The translations under genes and the position numbers were made by a program. The notes below the pieces were generated by a model that worked only from the letters and a program-made list of their open reading frames with translations, was not told the DNA's origin and did no database searches. Positions 9,701 to 18,606 of a DNA stretch of 56,309 nt are shown piece after piece. The DNA lies in NCBI GenBank assembly GCA_900100475.1, contig FMTU01000018.1, forward strand, positions 1 to 56,309. The letters are read 5' to 3'. The stretch's first letter is position 1; every line of letters starts with the position of its first letter. Source of the stretch: Sphingobium faniae (GTDB lineage Bacteria; Pseudomonadota; Alphaproteobacteria; Sphingomonadales; Sphingomonadaceae).

Positions 9701-10019
9701 CGACGAACTGACAGCCAACGGCACCGTCACGGCGGGCTATGATTTCGGCAGCCTCGATCCGCAGGACGGTTGGGTCCGCTTTGAACTGGAAGGCGGGCGC
9801 CGCCAGATCATCGGCGGATCGCTGGGCGACACCGTGGCCGCTTTCAAGGGCGGCGAGCAGTTCACGCTGGTCGCGGACGAACGCACCAACGGCTGGACCG
9901 GGCGCGCGCGGCTGGTCGGCGGCAATGACAGCTTCCGCGTCGGCGGGGAGTTCAGCGCGGAGGAACAGCAAAGCCACGTCGCCATTGCATTTCGCGCGAC
10001 GGTAAACTTCGTCCTGTGA
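6798..10019 (+). CDS. Autotransporter outer-membrane beta-barrel protein
   Basis: The 1073-residue protein starts with a clear signal peptide (cleavage after PAFA, about residue 24), followed by a long passenger of repeated Ser/Gly/Thr-rich strands with many S-G-T-I/V steps typical of a beta-helix. The last roughly 270 residues form an autotransporter barrel (aromatic alternating strands, WGASAGVEYLTG, FELEGGRRQIIGG), but the chain ends in NFVL and not in Phe/Trp. Two acidic stretches rich in Asp at about residues 112-125 and 275-300 resemble calcium-binding loops. GAGGAG precedes the ATG. It probably belongs to the transcript of the sigma/FecR/receptor genes and is closed by the terminator at 10116. 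Confidence 0.88.
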   Translation: MRHLLACTAISPVLAALAAAPAFAETKIDSSTTTAVRTSTAANGAADDLTVTSNGSITLTSGAAITLDSNNKVANAGKLTIDDANNVTGILVTSGTTGAIANSGTITLTEDYTAKDEDDDGDIDGPFAKGTNKKGIWVQSGAAHAGAIDHSGTITIEGNQSSGIRVDAPLTGHLSTSGAINMVGDDSYGVLAHDVTGNVTLRGTTSVQGANSVGAALLGDVDGAVKIQGTIASTGYRSTSRPGDISKLDADDLLQGGSAVRIAGNVTGGIIFDVPPTRTDEDDEDDTDIDDDGLTDSSEGSAAIVTYGSAAAVRIGAEDRDTSIGAVAAESSGYGLIVKGAISGNGVYDGVDANGLVIGGLGGDVTVTKGVLVAGNVSAVSYDSNATALRLGSGATADRLEISGTVGASGSSKDGTSARAIVIDAGAHASAIAVSGTVQAAAGSNEKGTAVAIVDSSGTVSALANTGKISATGAKAGSNIAIDFSANTSGVTIGQSLASETASAPSIIGDVRLGSGHDVMTVSAGTITGDIAMGAGDDSLALSGTASHSGNIAFGAGTGTLSLADKASVTGDVDFAGQNSSMTLSGTSSFTGKLAGSGNTALVLNGGTLNATNSGSVALASLQAGSGSVIGVTIDGANGTHTVYDVAGAASFAEGSQVKATMTNVKGAAGDYVIVRAGSLSGSPSLSGATLLPYMFKGSVTSDSGTGEVTLSVGAKSVAELGLAGSQARAYGAIFDALDNDGAVANAYLGIADGDTLKATLQQMLPDHAGGTFEAVTSGSRATARILSDPGGIYRAKDGRLGFWLQQVAFGGSKSVGSTASYDINGWGASAGVEYLTGIGAFGGSFAYIHGSDSKGGNSLAVDSDQFELAAHWRGDFGPLQGFARISAAHVDFSGTRHFASGTVTRTAEGDWSGKLYSATAGVSYEKRMGRLSLRPAAGIDYYRLKEKGYAESGGGDAFNLTVLGRTSDELTANGTVTAGYDFGSLDPQDGWVRFELEGGRRQIIGGSLGDTVAAFKGGEQFTLVADERTNGWTGRARLVGGNDSFRVGGEFSAEEQQSHVAIAFRATVNFVL

Positions 10020-10100
10020 CGTCTTGACCATGGATCGGCAGGCCATACCCCACAGACCCTCCAGGCTCGCCGATCCTGCCATGCCTCCCTCCCCGGGATC

Positions 10101-10660
10101 ATGGCCTTGAAAGGGAAAGGGCGCCGTCCCCCCATGGCGGCGCCCTTTCTTTTCAGCTTTCCGGAGCTGGGCAAGGAAATCCAGATTTCGCTGGGCGAAG
10201 ACATGCTCCGCCAGGGCTATTACATAGAGGAAGACGGGATCGAGATTTCCGCGGGAAACAATATCAGGGGCTATAAATTAAGCCCCGGCTTCTATCCGCA
10301 GATTTCGGAAGACAGGAACAACAGCTATCATTCCTGCCAGATGACGCCCACGTCATCGCGGGCGGATTGAGCGGCGCTATTTGCGACACGGAACATGCCT
10401 TCGCGCGCACCCGCCGGATGGTCCAGTCGGATCGCGACCTTCAGCAGACATTGATCTACAGCGGCCGGGTGGGGAACCGGATCAGGATCGACTATCGTGA
10501 AAGCAGCGGAAGCTATGCCCGGCCAGCCTTTTCCAACGAGGCCGAATATGATCTTTCGACCTCGAACGAGATCGCCTATCGCGGCGCCCGGATCAAGGTG
10601 ATCCAGGCCAACAACCAGAAAATCCGCTACATCATCCTGGCGAATTTCAATTCCCGATAG
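10101..10660 (+). pseudogene. Frameshifted remnant of an unknown gene
   Basis: Two open frames join into one plausible protein. The first (to 10370) ends its sensible part at GFYPQISEDRNNSYHS; the second frame continues at about 10331 with FLPDDAHVIAGGLSGAICD and runs to 10660, so one base appears lost near 10330. The start is also suspicious: the only ATG, at 10101, and the next codons fall in the terminator stem of the preceding gene, so the true 5' end was probably lost. I do not recognise the family. There is no signal peptide on what remains. Use of the second frame by a late TTG (10367) is possible but unlikely. Confidence 0.55.
10116..10153 (+). terminator. Rho-independent terminator after the autotransporter
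   Basis: AAAGGGCGCCG (10116-10126) pairs perfectly with CGGCGCCCTTT (10138-10148), followed by CTTTTC. The 11-bp GC-rich stem lies about 100 bases after the autotransporter stop codon and ends that transcription unit. Confidence 0.85.
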
Positions 10661-10667
10661 GGATCGC

Positions 10668-10695
10668 GAAGGCGCTGGTTCAACCCAGCGCCTTC
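10668..10695 (-). terminator. Stem-loop at the end of gatB
   Basis: GAAGGCGCTGG (10668-10678) pairs with CCAGCGCCTTC (10685-10695), an 11-bp perfect stem that includes the last codons of gatB. There is no T-run on either side, so it may act as a bidirectional 3'-end structure between the converging remnant gene and gatB. Confidence 0.5.
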
Positions 10696-12182
10696 TTGAG
10701 CAATTCATTGACCACCTGCGGATTGGCCTTGCCCTGCATCGCCTTCATGGTCTGCCCCACGAAGAAACCGAACAGCGCGTCCTTGCCGCCCTTATATTGC
10801 TCGACCTTGTCGGCATTCCGGGCAAGCACCTCGGCCACCACCGCCTCGATCGCGCCGGTGTCGCTGGTCTGCCTGAGGCCCTTTTCCTCGACGATCGCGC
10901 CCGGCTTGCCGCCGGTTTCCAGCATGATCTCGAACACCTGCTTGGCGATGGTGCCCGAAATCGTGCCGTCCGCGATCAGCGCCAGCAGTTCCGCGCCGTC
11001 CTCCGGCGTCACCGGGCTGTCGTCCAGCGTCTTGCCCAGGCGATTGAGCGCGCCATAAAGTTCCGACAGCAGCCAGTTGGCCGAAGCCTTGGCGACCTCT
11101 CCCTCGCTCTTCTTCTGGACCCGCGCGCCTTCGGCCAGCAGCGCCTCGAACCAGCGCGCCGTGTCGGCCTCTGCCGTCAGCACGGCGGCGTTATAGGCTG
11201 ACAGCCCCAGATCCTTCTCATAACGAAGCCGCTTGGCGTCCGGCAGTTCGGGCAGCGACTGGCGGCATTCCTCCAGAAACGCGTCGTCCAGTTCCAGCGG
11301 CAGCAGGTCCGGGTCGGGGAAATAGCGATAGTCATGCGCGTCTTCCTTCGACCGCATGGAGCGCGTTTCATTCTTGTCCGGGTCATAGAGGCGCGTTTCC
11401 TGCACCACCTTGCCGCCAGCCTCCAGCACATCGACCTGACGGCTGGCCTCATATTCCACCACCGCCATGACGAAGCGGACGGAATTGACGTTTTTCGTTT
11501 CAGTCCGGGTGCCGAATTCCGCGCCGGGTTTGCGCACCGAAACATTGACGTCGGCGCGCATCGAGCCCTGATCCATATTGCCGTCGCACGACCCGACATA
11601 GCGCAGAATCGTCCTGAGCTTCGACAGATAAGCCCCTGCTTCGGCGGGAGAACGCATGTCCGGCTTCGACACGATCTCCATCAGCGCCACGCCCGAACGG
11701 TTGAGGTCCACATAGGAGCGCGTCGGATGCTGATCATGCATCAGCTTGCCCGCATCCTGTTCGACATGGATGCGCTCGATGCCGATCACCTTGGTTTCAG
11801 CATCGGGGTTCTTTTCATCGAGATTGATCTCGATCTCGCCCTCGCCCACGATCGGATGATAAAGCTGGCTGATCTGATATCCCTGCGGCAGATCGGCGTA
11901 GAAATAATTCTTGCGGTCAAAGCGCGACCATTTGTTGATCTGCGCATTGATCGCCATGCCGGTCCGCACCGCCTGCCGGATGCATTCGCGGTTGGGCACG
12001 GGCAACATGCCGGGCATCGCCGCGTCGACGAGGCTCACCTGCGTATTGGGCTCCGCCCCGAAAGCGGTCGCCGCCCCGGAAAAGAGCTTCGCCTTGCTCG
12101 TCACCTGCGCATGGACTTCCAGGCCGATCACGACCTCCCATTCGCCGGTTGCGCCCTGGATGCGATAGGTTGATTCAGTCAT
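10680..12182 (-). CDS. gatB: Asp/Glu-tRNA(Asn/Gln) amidotransferase subunit B
   Basis: The 500-residue protein has the GatB start of the family ([20 protein letters not shown], about residues 14-33), the central catalytic cradle ([31 protein letters not shown]) and the C-terminal GatB/YqeY tail. GatB phosphorylates mischarged Glu-tRNA(Gln) or Asp-tRNA(Asn) so that ammonia from GatA can amidate it; the complex is cytoplasmic. GGAAG precedes the ATG at 12182 by about 6 bases; an open frame further upstream is not needed. It is the last gene of gatC-gatA-gatB, separated from gatA by 91 bases that hold a palindromic repeat. Confidence 0.97.
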   Translation of the reverse strand: MTESTYRIQGATGEWEVVIGLEVHAQVTSKAKLFSGAATAFGAEPNTQVSLVDAAMPGMLPVPNRECIRQAVRTGMAINAQINKWSRFDRKNYFYADLPQGYQISQLYHPIVGEGEIEINLDEKNPDAETKVIGIERIHVEQDAGKLMHDQHPTRSYVDLNRSGVALMEIVSKPDMRSPAEAGAYLSKLRTILRYVGSCDGNMDQGSMRADVNVSVRKPGAEFGTRTETKNVNSVRFVMAVVEYEASRQVDVLEAGGKVVQETRLYDPDKNETRSMRSKEDAHDYRYFPDPDLLPLELDDAFLEECRQSLPELPDAKRLRYEKDLGLSAYNAAVLTAEADTARWFEALLAEGARVQKKSEGEVAKASANWLLSELYGALNRLGKTLDDSPVTPEDGAELLALIADGTISGTIAKQVFEIMLETGGKPGAIVEEKGLRQTSDTGAIEAVVAEVLARNADKVEQYKGGKDALFGFFVGQTMKAMQGKANPQVVNELLKKALG

Positions 12183-12190
12183 TTCAACTT

Positions 12191-12263
12191 CCGTTCGTGT
12201 CGAGCGCAGTCGAGACACGCTGCGCCAAGCCCCCCGCCCCTCGCCTTCGCTCGGGACGAACGG
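12191..12263. repeat. Palindromic intergenic repeat between gatA and gatB
   Basis: An outer stem CCGTTCGT (12191-12198) / ACGAACGG (12256-12263) encloses an inner hairpin CGTGTC (12196-12201) / GACACG (12214-12219) around a TCGAGCGCAGTCGA core. This resembles REP-like elements commonly seen between genes in sphingomonad genomes. It lies in the spacer of what should be one operon, so it would be transcribed and could affect mRNA stability. Only one copy was noticed in the window. Confidence 0.65.
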
Positions 12264-12273
12264 AGCATGAAAA

Positions 12274-13758
12274 TCACCACCACTTCTCCGGCCGCGCCGC
12301 AAAGCCCGCGCGTTCCTCGATGGCGAGGCCCGCGTTGAGCACGGTCTGCTCGTCAAGCGCCTTGCCGATGATCTGCAAGCCCAGCGGCAGCCCTTGCCCG
12401 TCCAGCCCGCCCGGCACCGCCATCGCAGGCAGCCCCGCCAGCGATGCGGGCACCGTGAACACGTCGTTCAGATACATCGCCAGCGGATCGGCCTGCTTCT
12501 CGCCCAGCGCGAAGGACGCGCTTGGCGCGGTCGGCGTCAGCAGCAGGTCGCATTTCTCGAAAGCCTGCTCGAAATCGCGCGCGATCAGCGCCCGGACCTT
12601 CTGCGCCTGCGTATAATAGGCGTCGTAGAAGCCCGCCGACAGCACATAGGTGCCGATCATGATGCGGCGCTTGACCTCCGGCCCGAACCCCATGGCACGG
12701 GTGGCGGCATACATGTCCTGCAATCCCGCCCCATCGGGCAGGTCACGCTGCCCGTACCGCACCCCGTCATAGCGCGCGAGGTTGGAGGAAGCCTCCGCCG
12801 GCGCGATGATATAATAGGTCGGCAGCGCATATTTGGTATGCGGCAGCGAAACCTCGACCACTTCCGCGCCCGCATCCTTCAGCCACTCGATGCCGCGATC
12901 CCATAGCGCGGCGATCTCGGCATTCAGGCCGTCCGGGCGATATTCCTTCGGGATACCCACCTTCTTGCCGCGCAGGTCGCTGGAAAGCCCCGCTTCCCAT
13001 TTGGGCACTTCCAGATCGAGCGAAGTCGAATCCCTGGGATCGAACCCGGCCATGTTTTCCAGCATGATCGCATTGTCGCGCACCGTCCGCGCCATCGGCC
13101 CCGCCTGATCGAGCGAGGAAGCGAACGCCACGATCCCCCAGCGCGAACAGCGTCCATAGGTCGGCTTGATCCCCGAAATGCCGGTGAAGGCCGCAGGCTG
13201 GCGGATCGACCCGCCGGTGTCGGTCCCGGTCGCCGCCGGGCAGAGCCGCGCCGCGATCGCCGCCGACGACCCGCCTGACGATCCGCCCGGAGCCAGCGCG
13301 GCATTATCCCCGCCCTTGCGCTTCCATGGCGAGATCACATTGCCGAAATAGCTCGTCTCATTGGACGATCCCATGGCGAACTGGTCGAGGTTCAGCTTCC
13401 CCAGCATCCCCGCGCCCGCGTCCCACAGCTTCGCGGAGACGGTGGACTCATAGGTCGGCGTGAAGCCTTCCAGCATGTGGCTCGCAGCGGTCGTCTGCAC
13501 GCCTTGCGTGCAGAACAGATCCTTCATGCCGATGGGCACGCCCGCCAGCGGCTTCAAAGCCTCGCCCGCCGCCTTCGCCCTATCGGCGGCGTCGGCGGCC
13601 GCCAGCGCCTTTTCCGGCGTCTCCACGATGAAGGTGTTCAGGGCCTTGGCCGCCGCCACATTGGCGTTGAAGGCTTCCGCCACGTCACGCGCCGAAAAAT
13701 CGCCCGCGCGGAAGCCGTCGCGGATTTCCGCGACCGTGAGGTCGGTCAAATCGCTCAT
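12274..13758 (-). CDS. gatA: Asp/Glu-tRNA(Asn/Gln) amidotransferase subunit A
   Basis: The 494-residue amidase-signature enzyme hydrolyses glutamine to supply ammonia to GatB. The catalytic region is plain: the lysine in [10 protein letters not shown], the [10 protein letters not shown] glycine/serine loop, and the [13 protein letters not shown] nucleophile motif (about residues 150-185). The length is normal. The ATG at 13758 overlaps the TAA of gatC by one base (TAATG), indicating translational coupling. Confidence 0.97.
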   Translation of the reverse strand: MSDLTDLTVAEIRDGFRAGDFSARDVAEAFNANVAAAKALNTFIVETPEKALAAADAADRAKAAGEALKPLAGVPIGMKDLFCTQGVQTTAASHMLEGFTPTYESTVSAKLWDAGAGMLGKLNLDQFAMGSSNETSYFGNVISPWKRKGGDNAALAPGGSSGGSSAAIAARLCPAATGTDTGGSIRQPAAFTGISGIKPTYGRCSRWGIVAFASSLDQAGPMARTVRDNAIMLENMAGFDPRDSTSLDLEVPKWEAGLSSDLRGKKVGIPKEYRPDGLNAEIAALWDRGIEWLKDAGAEVVEVSLPHTKYALPTYYIIAPAEASSNLARYDGVRYGQRDLPDGAGLQDMYAATRAMGFGPEVKRRIMIGTYVLSAGFYDAYYTQAQKVRALIARDFEQAFEKCDLLLTPTAPSASFALGEKQADPLAMYLNDVFTVPASLAGLPAMAVPGGLDGQGLPLGLQIIGKALDEQTVLNAGLAIEERAGFAARPEKWW

Positions 13759-14045
13759 TATTCGATCACCTTGGGCACCGCGAAAAAGCCATGTTCGGCC
13801 TGCGGCGCGTTGGCCAGCACCTTGTCGCGGACATTGCCGTCAGTGACGGCATCGTCGCGCAGGCGTTGATGGTTGGGGATGACGGCGGTCATCGGCTGGA
13901 CGCCGGTCACGTCCACCTCGCCCAGTTGCTCCACCCATCCAAGGATATTGTTGAGTTCGGGCACCATGGCTTCCGCTTCGGCATCGGTCACCGAAATGCG
14001 CGAAAGGCTGGCGATCTTCTTGACGGTCTGAAGGTCTATGGACAT
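13758..14045 (-). CDS. gatC: Asp/Glu-tRNA(Asn/Gln) amidotransferase subunit C
   Basis: The 95-residue protein matches Gat[21 protein letters not shown] at the start, then [16 protein letters not shown] and a VTGVQPM core, ending in the C-terminal FFAVPKVIE tail. GatC clamps GatA to GatB. It is first in the gatCAB operon and divergent from the DUF3089 gene. Confidence 0.96.
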   Translation of the reverse strand: MSIDLQTVKKIASLSRISVTDAEAEAMVPELNNILGWVEQLGEVDVTGVQPMTAVIPNHQRLRDDAVTDGNVRDKVLANAPQAEHGFFAVPKVIE

Positions 14046-14153
14046 GGCTCGCCGCTAGCACCCGCGCCTGCCCGCTTCAAGCCGGTTTCGCGCCTCTTGC
14101 CAGCGCCCCGCCCATGCGCCAGACAGGCGCCTTGCAGAATGGGAGAGCAAGAG

Positions 14154-15269
14154 TTGGCACGCAAGTTCCTCTACATCGTCGCGGCCCTGATCGTGCTGGT
14201 GATCGCGGCCCTGCTGGCCTACCGCATCTGGGGCATGGAGATGATCCGCACGGTCATGGTCCCGCGCGAAGCCTTCGCCGCGCTCCCGCCTTTGCCCGCC
14301 AACGCTTATGACGATCCGAAGATGTGGATCGCGCGGCCCGACATCGCGCAGGACAATCCCGCGCTCTGGACGCCGGAGGGGGTGAAGGACGCGCCCGCCG
14401 CACAGAAGGCGGCGGTCTTCTTCATCCACCCCACCTCCTATATCACGGCGCTGGGCGACGCGCATTGGAACATGCGCCTTGACGATCAGGATTCGCTCGA
14501 TACCGCCCGCCGCTTCGTGAAGGGGCAGGCGAGCGCCTTCAACGCGGTCGGCGCGATCTGGGCGCCGCGCTACCGCCAGGCCAATTATGGCGCGTTCCTG
14601 ACCGACAAGCCCGATGGACAGCAAGCCATCGACGCCGCCTATCGCGACGTGACCGCCGCCTTCGCCGCTTTCCTGAAGGCCAATCCGGACGGTCCCATCA
14701 TCCTCGCCGCGCATAGTCAGGGTTCGCTCCACCTGCTTCGCCTGATGCACGATGAGGTCGCGGGCAAGCCTCTCGCGGACAGGATCGTCGCGGCCTATGT
14801 CGCGGGCTGGCCCGTGTCGGTCGAAGCGGACATCCCCGCCCTTGGCCTCGACGCCTGCGAAAGGGCGGATCAGGCGCGCTGCATCCTGAGTTGGCAGAGC
14901 TATGCCGAACCGGCCGATCCGTCCGCCGTCGCCGCCGTGTTCGAAGCCCATGACGGGTTCACCGGCAAGCCGCGCAAGGGCACCCACATGCTCTGCACCA
15001 ATCCGCTGACCGGCGCCCGGAACGGCACGGCGCCGGCGAGCGCCAATCGCGGCACGCTGCAAAGCAAGGAGGAAGGCAAGCCCGCCACGCTGGTGGCTGG
15101 CGTGGTTCCCGCCCGCTGCGCCGACAATGGCTTCCTGCTGATCGGGGAGCCGGTGGACATGGGGCCGTTCACCCTGCCGGGCAATAATTACCACGTCTAT
15201 GACTATAATCTGTTCTGGTCGAACCTGCGCGAGGATGCCCGCGCCCGCCTGTCCGCCTATCTGAAATGA
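14154..15269 (+). CDS. DUF3089 alpha/beta-hydrolase-like membrane-anchored protein
   Basis: The protein of about 371 residues has a single N-terminal membrane helix (about residues 5-26) followed by a DUF3089 domain. A lipase-type box, AAHSQGS, lies near residue 188, with HxSxG-like geometry of alpha/beta hydrolases. The substrate is unknown; cell-envelope localisation is inferred from the anchor. A TTG at 14154 is preferred because GGGAGAG lies 6-7 bases upstream; the in-frame ATG at 14139 has no such site. Its TGA overlaps the ATG of ruvX (ATGA), so the two are translated together. Confidence 0.85.
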   Translation: MARKFLYIVAALIVLVIAALLAYRIWGMEMIRTVMVPREAFAALPPLPANAYDDPKMWIARPDIAQDNPALWTPEGVKDAPAAQKAAVFFIHPTSYITALGDAHWNMRLDDQDSLDTARRFVKGQASAFNAVGAIWAPRYRQANYGAFLTDKPDGQQAIDAAYRDVTAAFAAFLKANPDGPIILAAHSQGSLHLLRLMHDEVAGKPLADRIVAAYVAGWPVSVEADIPALGLDACERADQARCILSWQSYAEPADPSAVAAVFEAHDGFTGKPRKGTHMLCTNPLTGARNGTAPASANRGTLQSKEEGKPATLVAGVVPARCADNGFLLIGEPVDMGPFTLPGNNYHVYDYNLFWSNLREDARARLSAYLK

Positions 15270-15742
15270 GCGCCCCCCTTCTCACCGCCGACCGCGCCGC
15301 CTTCCGCGAGGCGCTGCCGCAAGGGGGCCGCCTGATCGGCATGGACGTGGGGACCAAGACCATCGGCCTGGCGCTGTGCGACGCGGGCTGGTCCATTGCC
15401 AGCCCCGCGCATACCGTCTCGCGCGGGAAGTTCAGCAAGGACAAGGTCGCGCTCGCCGCCTTCATGGACCAGCAGCAGGTGAAGGGCGTGGTCATCGGCC
15501 TTCCCCTCAACCTCGACGGCAGCGAAAGCCCGCGCAGCCAGTCGAGCCGCGCCTTCGGCCGCAATATCGCCGATCTTGGCCGCCCGATCCTGCTGTGGGA
15601 CGAACGCTGGTCGACGCAGGCAGTCACCCGCACCCTGCTGGAAGCCGACGCCAGCCGCGCCCGCCGCGACGAACTGGTCGACAAACTCGCCGCCAGCTAC
15701 ATCCTGCAAGGCGCGATCGACGGGCTGATGGCGGGTTTCTGA
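15266..15742 (+). CDS. ruvX: Putative pre-16S rRNA nuclease / Holliday junction resolvase RuvX (YqgF)
   Basis: The 158-residue RNase H-fold protein shows the YqgF hallmarks: [13 protein letters not shown] near residue 28, [13 protein letters not shown] in the middle, [12 protein letters not shown] and a final acidic [14 protein letters not shown] helix. In E. coli the protein matures the 16S rRNA 5' end; older work named it a resolvase. It overlaps the DUF3089 gene by 4 bases. Confidence 0.95.
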   Translation: MSAPLLTADRAAFREALPQGGRLIGMDVGTKTIGLALCDAGWSIASPAHTVSRGKFSKDKVALAAFMDQQQVKGVVIGLPLNLDGSESPRSQSSRAFGRNIADLGRPILLWDERWSTQAVTRTLLEADASRARRDELVDKLAASYILQGAIDGLMAGF

Positions 15743-15748
15743 GGAAGC

Positions 15749-17365
15749 CTATTTGCCCCCGTCCCGCTCATAGACATCAGGCAGGAACCCGACCCCCTCC
15801 TTCCCCGGCGTCGCGGTCAGATAGGTAAGATAGACCGGCACTGGCTGAGGCAGCGGCTGATGTTGTTCCGGCTTGTCGGAATCGGTCGACAATGTCTTGC
15901 CGAAGAACCATTTGCCCAGCCTCGGCGCGTCCTCCAGCCGGACGCAGCCATTGCTGAACTGCCGCGCGGGCTTGGCGAACAGGTTGCGCGAAGGCGTGTC
16001 GTGCAGATAGATGCCAAGGTCGTTGGGGAACATGAATTTCATTCGCCCCATGGCATTGCCCCGCCCCGGCAACTCCCGCACGCGCAGTTCCTGCCGCCCG
16101 TCCGCCACCGCCTGCCAGTCGATGCTGCTCTGGTTGAGCTTTTGCGGATGGGCGCTCCAGTCCGACAGCGCCTCATAATTCATCTTCTGGAGCGAAGCGC
16201 CGTCCAGAATCCTGGGCGCGATCTTGCGCTCGACCAGATCGGGCGGCACGTTCCAATAGGGGTTCAGCGTCGCATAGCGGATCATGCCCGCCATCATCGG
16301 CGTCTGGCTTTCCTTCGCGCCGACCACCACCTTCATCGTGCCGTCCAGCTTGCCGTCGCTATAATACCAGAGCCGCGCCGAAGCCGCGTCCACCACCACA
16401 TGCCGCACCCATGGCCCCGGCAGCAGCCGCGTCCGCTCCATGTTGAGCGCCAGCGCGCGCGGATAATATGCGGGACCACGATTGAGCGCCGTCACCGTCT
16501 GTGTCCCCGCGATGCCGTCGGGCGTCAGGCCATGATCGCCCTGAAACGCCTTCACCTTCGCGGCCAGCGCCTTGTCATAGCTGCCGCCCGCCGAAAGGCC
16601 CAGCCGCTCCCGCAGCGCGGCCACGCCCGGCCCTTTCGCGCCGGGTTTCAGCTTGAGGCCCATCGGCACCGCCACATCGGGCAGGTCCGCCCATGCCTTC
16701 GCATAGCCCGCCCGCGCCTTGCGCAACTGCATGTAGAAGGGGCTCATCCAGCCCGCCTTCCCGACATATTCCTCGAAGGAAGACGTCACCGCCGCCGCGC
16801 GCAATATGTCCGCCGGACCGGAATCGCGCGGCTCCACCTCCGGGTCCAGATAGCGCATCTTCACCGCCTTCGACGGCGCGCGCATGTCCGCGACCAGCTT
16901 CGCGAAACTCTTCGACAGCGCCAGTTCCGCGCTCGCCAGCGCCTTGGGATCGCCGCTGGCGTTCGCGTCCCTGATCGCTTTCCGCAACCCCCTGGGATCG
17001 TAGCTGTTCGGCTTCAGCCCATCGGCGTCCGCGCTGTCGATCAGGTCGAGCAGTGCGTCGGCCTGCGGCCCGATGGCGTCTTTCTCGACCCAGACCGGCC
17101 AGAAGCCGCGCGGCCCGTAAAAATCGCGCAGCTTGCCGCCGACCTGCGCGCGGATTTCCGCCGCCACGCTCGACCGGGCGGGCGCTTCCTTGGCGGCGGC
17201 TTCCTGCGCGTTTGCGACCGGCGCGACGCCAGCACTCGCAATCAGGCCCGAAATGAGGATGGAGACAAAGGAAGGGGCGCGGCGAATGTGCCGCGCCCGG
17301 AAAGATCGGGTGATCAGCCGCGTTCTCCTCGCCGCGAAGGCATGGGCGGCGGAGGCGGCGGGCAA
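15749..17365 (-). CDS. L,D-transpeptidase, YcbB/LdtD type
   Basis: Domains in order: signal peptide (hydrophobic segment before PVANA-Q), scaffold domain, PG_binding_1 (about residues 225-285, GPGVAALRERLGL...GIAGTQTVTALNRG), and a YkuD catalytic domain with HDTPSR and the cysteine motif SNGCVRLED. It would form 3-3 cross-links or attach proteins in the periplasmic peptidoglycan. The start is unclear. The ATG at 17365 lacks a ribosome-binding site and gives a very long n-region inside the upstream lipoprotein gene. A CTG at 17317 sits 7 bases after GAGGAG and overlaps the lipoprotein's TGA (CTGA), giving a normal signal peptide; I favour it. Confidence 0.9.
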   Translation of the reverse strand: MPAASAAHAFAARRTRLITRSFRARHIRRAPSFVSILISGLIASAGVAPVANAQEAAAKEAPARSSVAAEIRAQVGGKLRDFYGPRGFWPVWVEKDAIGPQADALLDLIDSADADGLKPNSYDPRGLRKAIRDANASGDPKALASAELALSKSFAKLVADMRAPSKAVKMRYLDPEVEPRDSGPADILRAAAVTSSFEEYVGKAGWMSPFYMQLRKARAGYAKAWADLPDVAVPMGLKLKPGAKGPGVAALRERLGLSAGGSYDKALAAKVKAFQGDHGLTPDGIAGTQTVTALNRGPAYYPRALALNMERTRLLPGPWVRHVVVDAASARLWYYSDGKLDGTMKVVVGAKESQTPMMAGMIRYATLNPYWNVPPDLVERKIAPRILDGASLQKMNYEALSDWSAHPQKLNQSSIDWQAVADGRQELRVRELPGRGNAMGRMKFMFPNDLGIYLHDTPSRNLFAKPARQFSNGCVRLEDAPRLGKWFFGKTLSTDSDKPEQHQPLPQPVPVYLTYLTATPGKEGVGFLPDVYERDGGK

Positions 17366-17571
17366 GGCGGACCCTGGATCGCATTATAGATGCCGTCGGC
17401 GGTGTAATAACCGTCGATGATACCGTCTCCATCCCGGTCCGCCGCGACCGTTCCGGCAATTGCGCCCGGCCCCAGCGGCGGCGCTGGCGCGACGGGTTCA
17501 TCCTTGGTGGAGGCACAGGCGCTCAGAACGAGCACCCCTGCGGCGGCCAGAGCCATTTGCCGTATATTCAT
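17314..17571 (-). CDS. Small lipoprotein with an EF-hand-like loop
   Basis: The 85-residue product has a lipoprotein signal peptide with lipobox LSAC (Cys at about residue 20), a short proline/alanine linker, a calcium-loop-like DRDGDGIIDGYY, and a C-terminal proline run (CPPPPPPMP). The last position of the loop is Tyr and not Glu, so calcium binding is uncertain. GGGAG lies about 6 bases before the ATG at 17571. Its stop overlaps the probable CTG start of the L,D-transpeptidase, so the pair is co-translated and may work together at the cell wall. No family recognised. Confidence 0.75.
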   Translation of the reverse strand: MNIRQMALAAAGVLVLSACASTKDEPVAPAPPLGPGAIAGTVAADRDGDGIIDGYYTADGIYNAIQGPPCPPPPPPMPSRRGERG

Positions 17572-17730
17572 AGCATCTCCCTGTGGCGCCCGCGCGAAAT
17601 GGCGGATGCCCTGCACTATTGGATGCTGCAGAAAAGCAGCCGTTTCTTAACGTGCGTCAGTAGAAAAGGATTCCATTACTCCAGCGCAATGACGGCGAAC
17701 GGAGCCTTAACCACGATCAACCGTTGAAAC

Positions 17731-18606
17731 TCAGTCACGCGCCCAATCCGCCGACGCGATCCCCTGCGCATAGAGCAGCACGGACAGATCGCCATGCACG
17801 ACCTCCGCATCCGCCGCCGCCCGCGTTTTCGGCTTGGCGTGATAGGCGACGCCCAGCCCCGCCGCCTCGATCATCGGAATGTCGTTCGCCCCGTCGCCGA
17901 CCGCCAGCGTCAGCGCCCGGTCGACCCCGCCCGCGATCGCCGCTTCCAGTTCCGCCCGCTTGCGCGCCGCATCGACGATCGGCACCGTCACCGTGCCGAG
18001 CAACGCCCCGTCCGCGATCTCCAGCACATTGGCGACCGCGCTGTCGAAGCCGATCTCTTGCGCCACCGGCCCGGTGAAGCGCGTGAAGCCGCCCGACACC
18101 AGCAACGTCCTGGCCCCCCGCGCCTTCATCGTGCGGACCAGCGCTCTGGCCCCGCCCATGATGACGACGCGTTCCTCGCGGCAACGGTCGATGGCCGCAT
18201 CCTCCAGCCCCTTGAGCAGCGCGACCCGTTCATGCAGCGCCCCCGCGAAATCCAGTTCGCCGCGCATCGCCCGCTCGGTGATCTCGGCGATCTGCGGCTT
18301 GATCCCGGCATAATCGGCCAGCTCGTCGATGCATTCGACGGTGATCATGGTCGAATCCATGTCCGCGATCAGCAGCTTCTTCTCGCGCCCCGCGACCGGC
18401 TGGACGATCGCGTCCACCGCGCCCAGATCGGAAAGGGCCGCCCGCGCCGCCACCGGATCGCTGCCGAAGAAGATGTCCGCCGCCTTGCCCTCATCCAGCC
18501 AGACGCTATCGACCGGCGCGCAGCCCGCCGTCGCGAGCCGCCCGACGGCTTCCGCAATATCCCCCTGACTCAAGGACGCACTTGCCACTAAGGTCGCGAC
18601 GAACAT
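17731..18606 (-). CDS. serB: Phosphoserine phosphatase
   Basis: This HAD-family enzyme performs the last step of serine synthesis. All four motifs are visible: DMDSTMI (nucleophile Asp), LVSGGFT, the lysine region near AYHAKPKT, and [10 protein letters not shown] short N-terminal extension of about 75 residues precedes the catalytic domain, as in many SerB proteins. The ATG at 18606 is chosen because GGGAG lies 5-6 bases upstream; a GTG at 18612 is too close to that site. Its ATG shares a CATG palindrome with the start of miaA on the other strand. Confidence 0.96.
   Translation of the reverse strand: MFVATLVASASLSQGDIAEAVGRLATAGCAPVDSVWLDEGKAADIFFGSDPVAARAALSDLGAVDAIVQPVAGREKKLLIADMDSTMITVECIDELADYAGIKPQIAEITERAMRGELDFAGALHERVALLKGLEDAAIDRCREERVVIMGGARALVRTMKARGARTLLVSGGFTRFTGPVAQEIGFDSAVANVLEIADGALLGTVTVPIVDAARKRAELEAAIAGGVDRALTLAVGDGANDIPMIEAAGLGVAYHAKPKTRAAADAEVVHGDLSVLLYAQGIASADWARD

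Noticed and set aside
15860..17389. Long plus-strand open frame opposite the L,D-transpeptidase
   Set aside because: Composition is a shadow of the real gene, which has clear catalytic motifs on the other strand.
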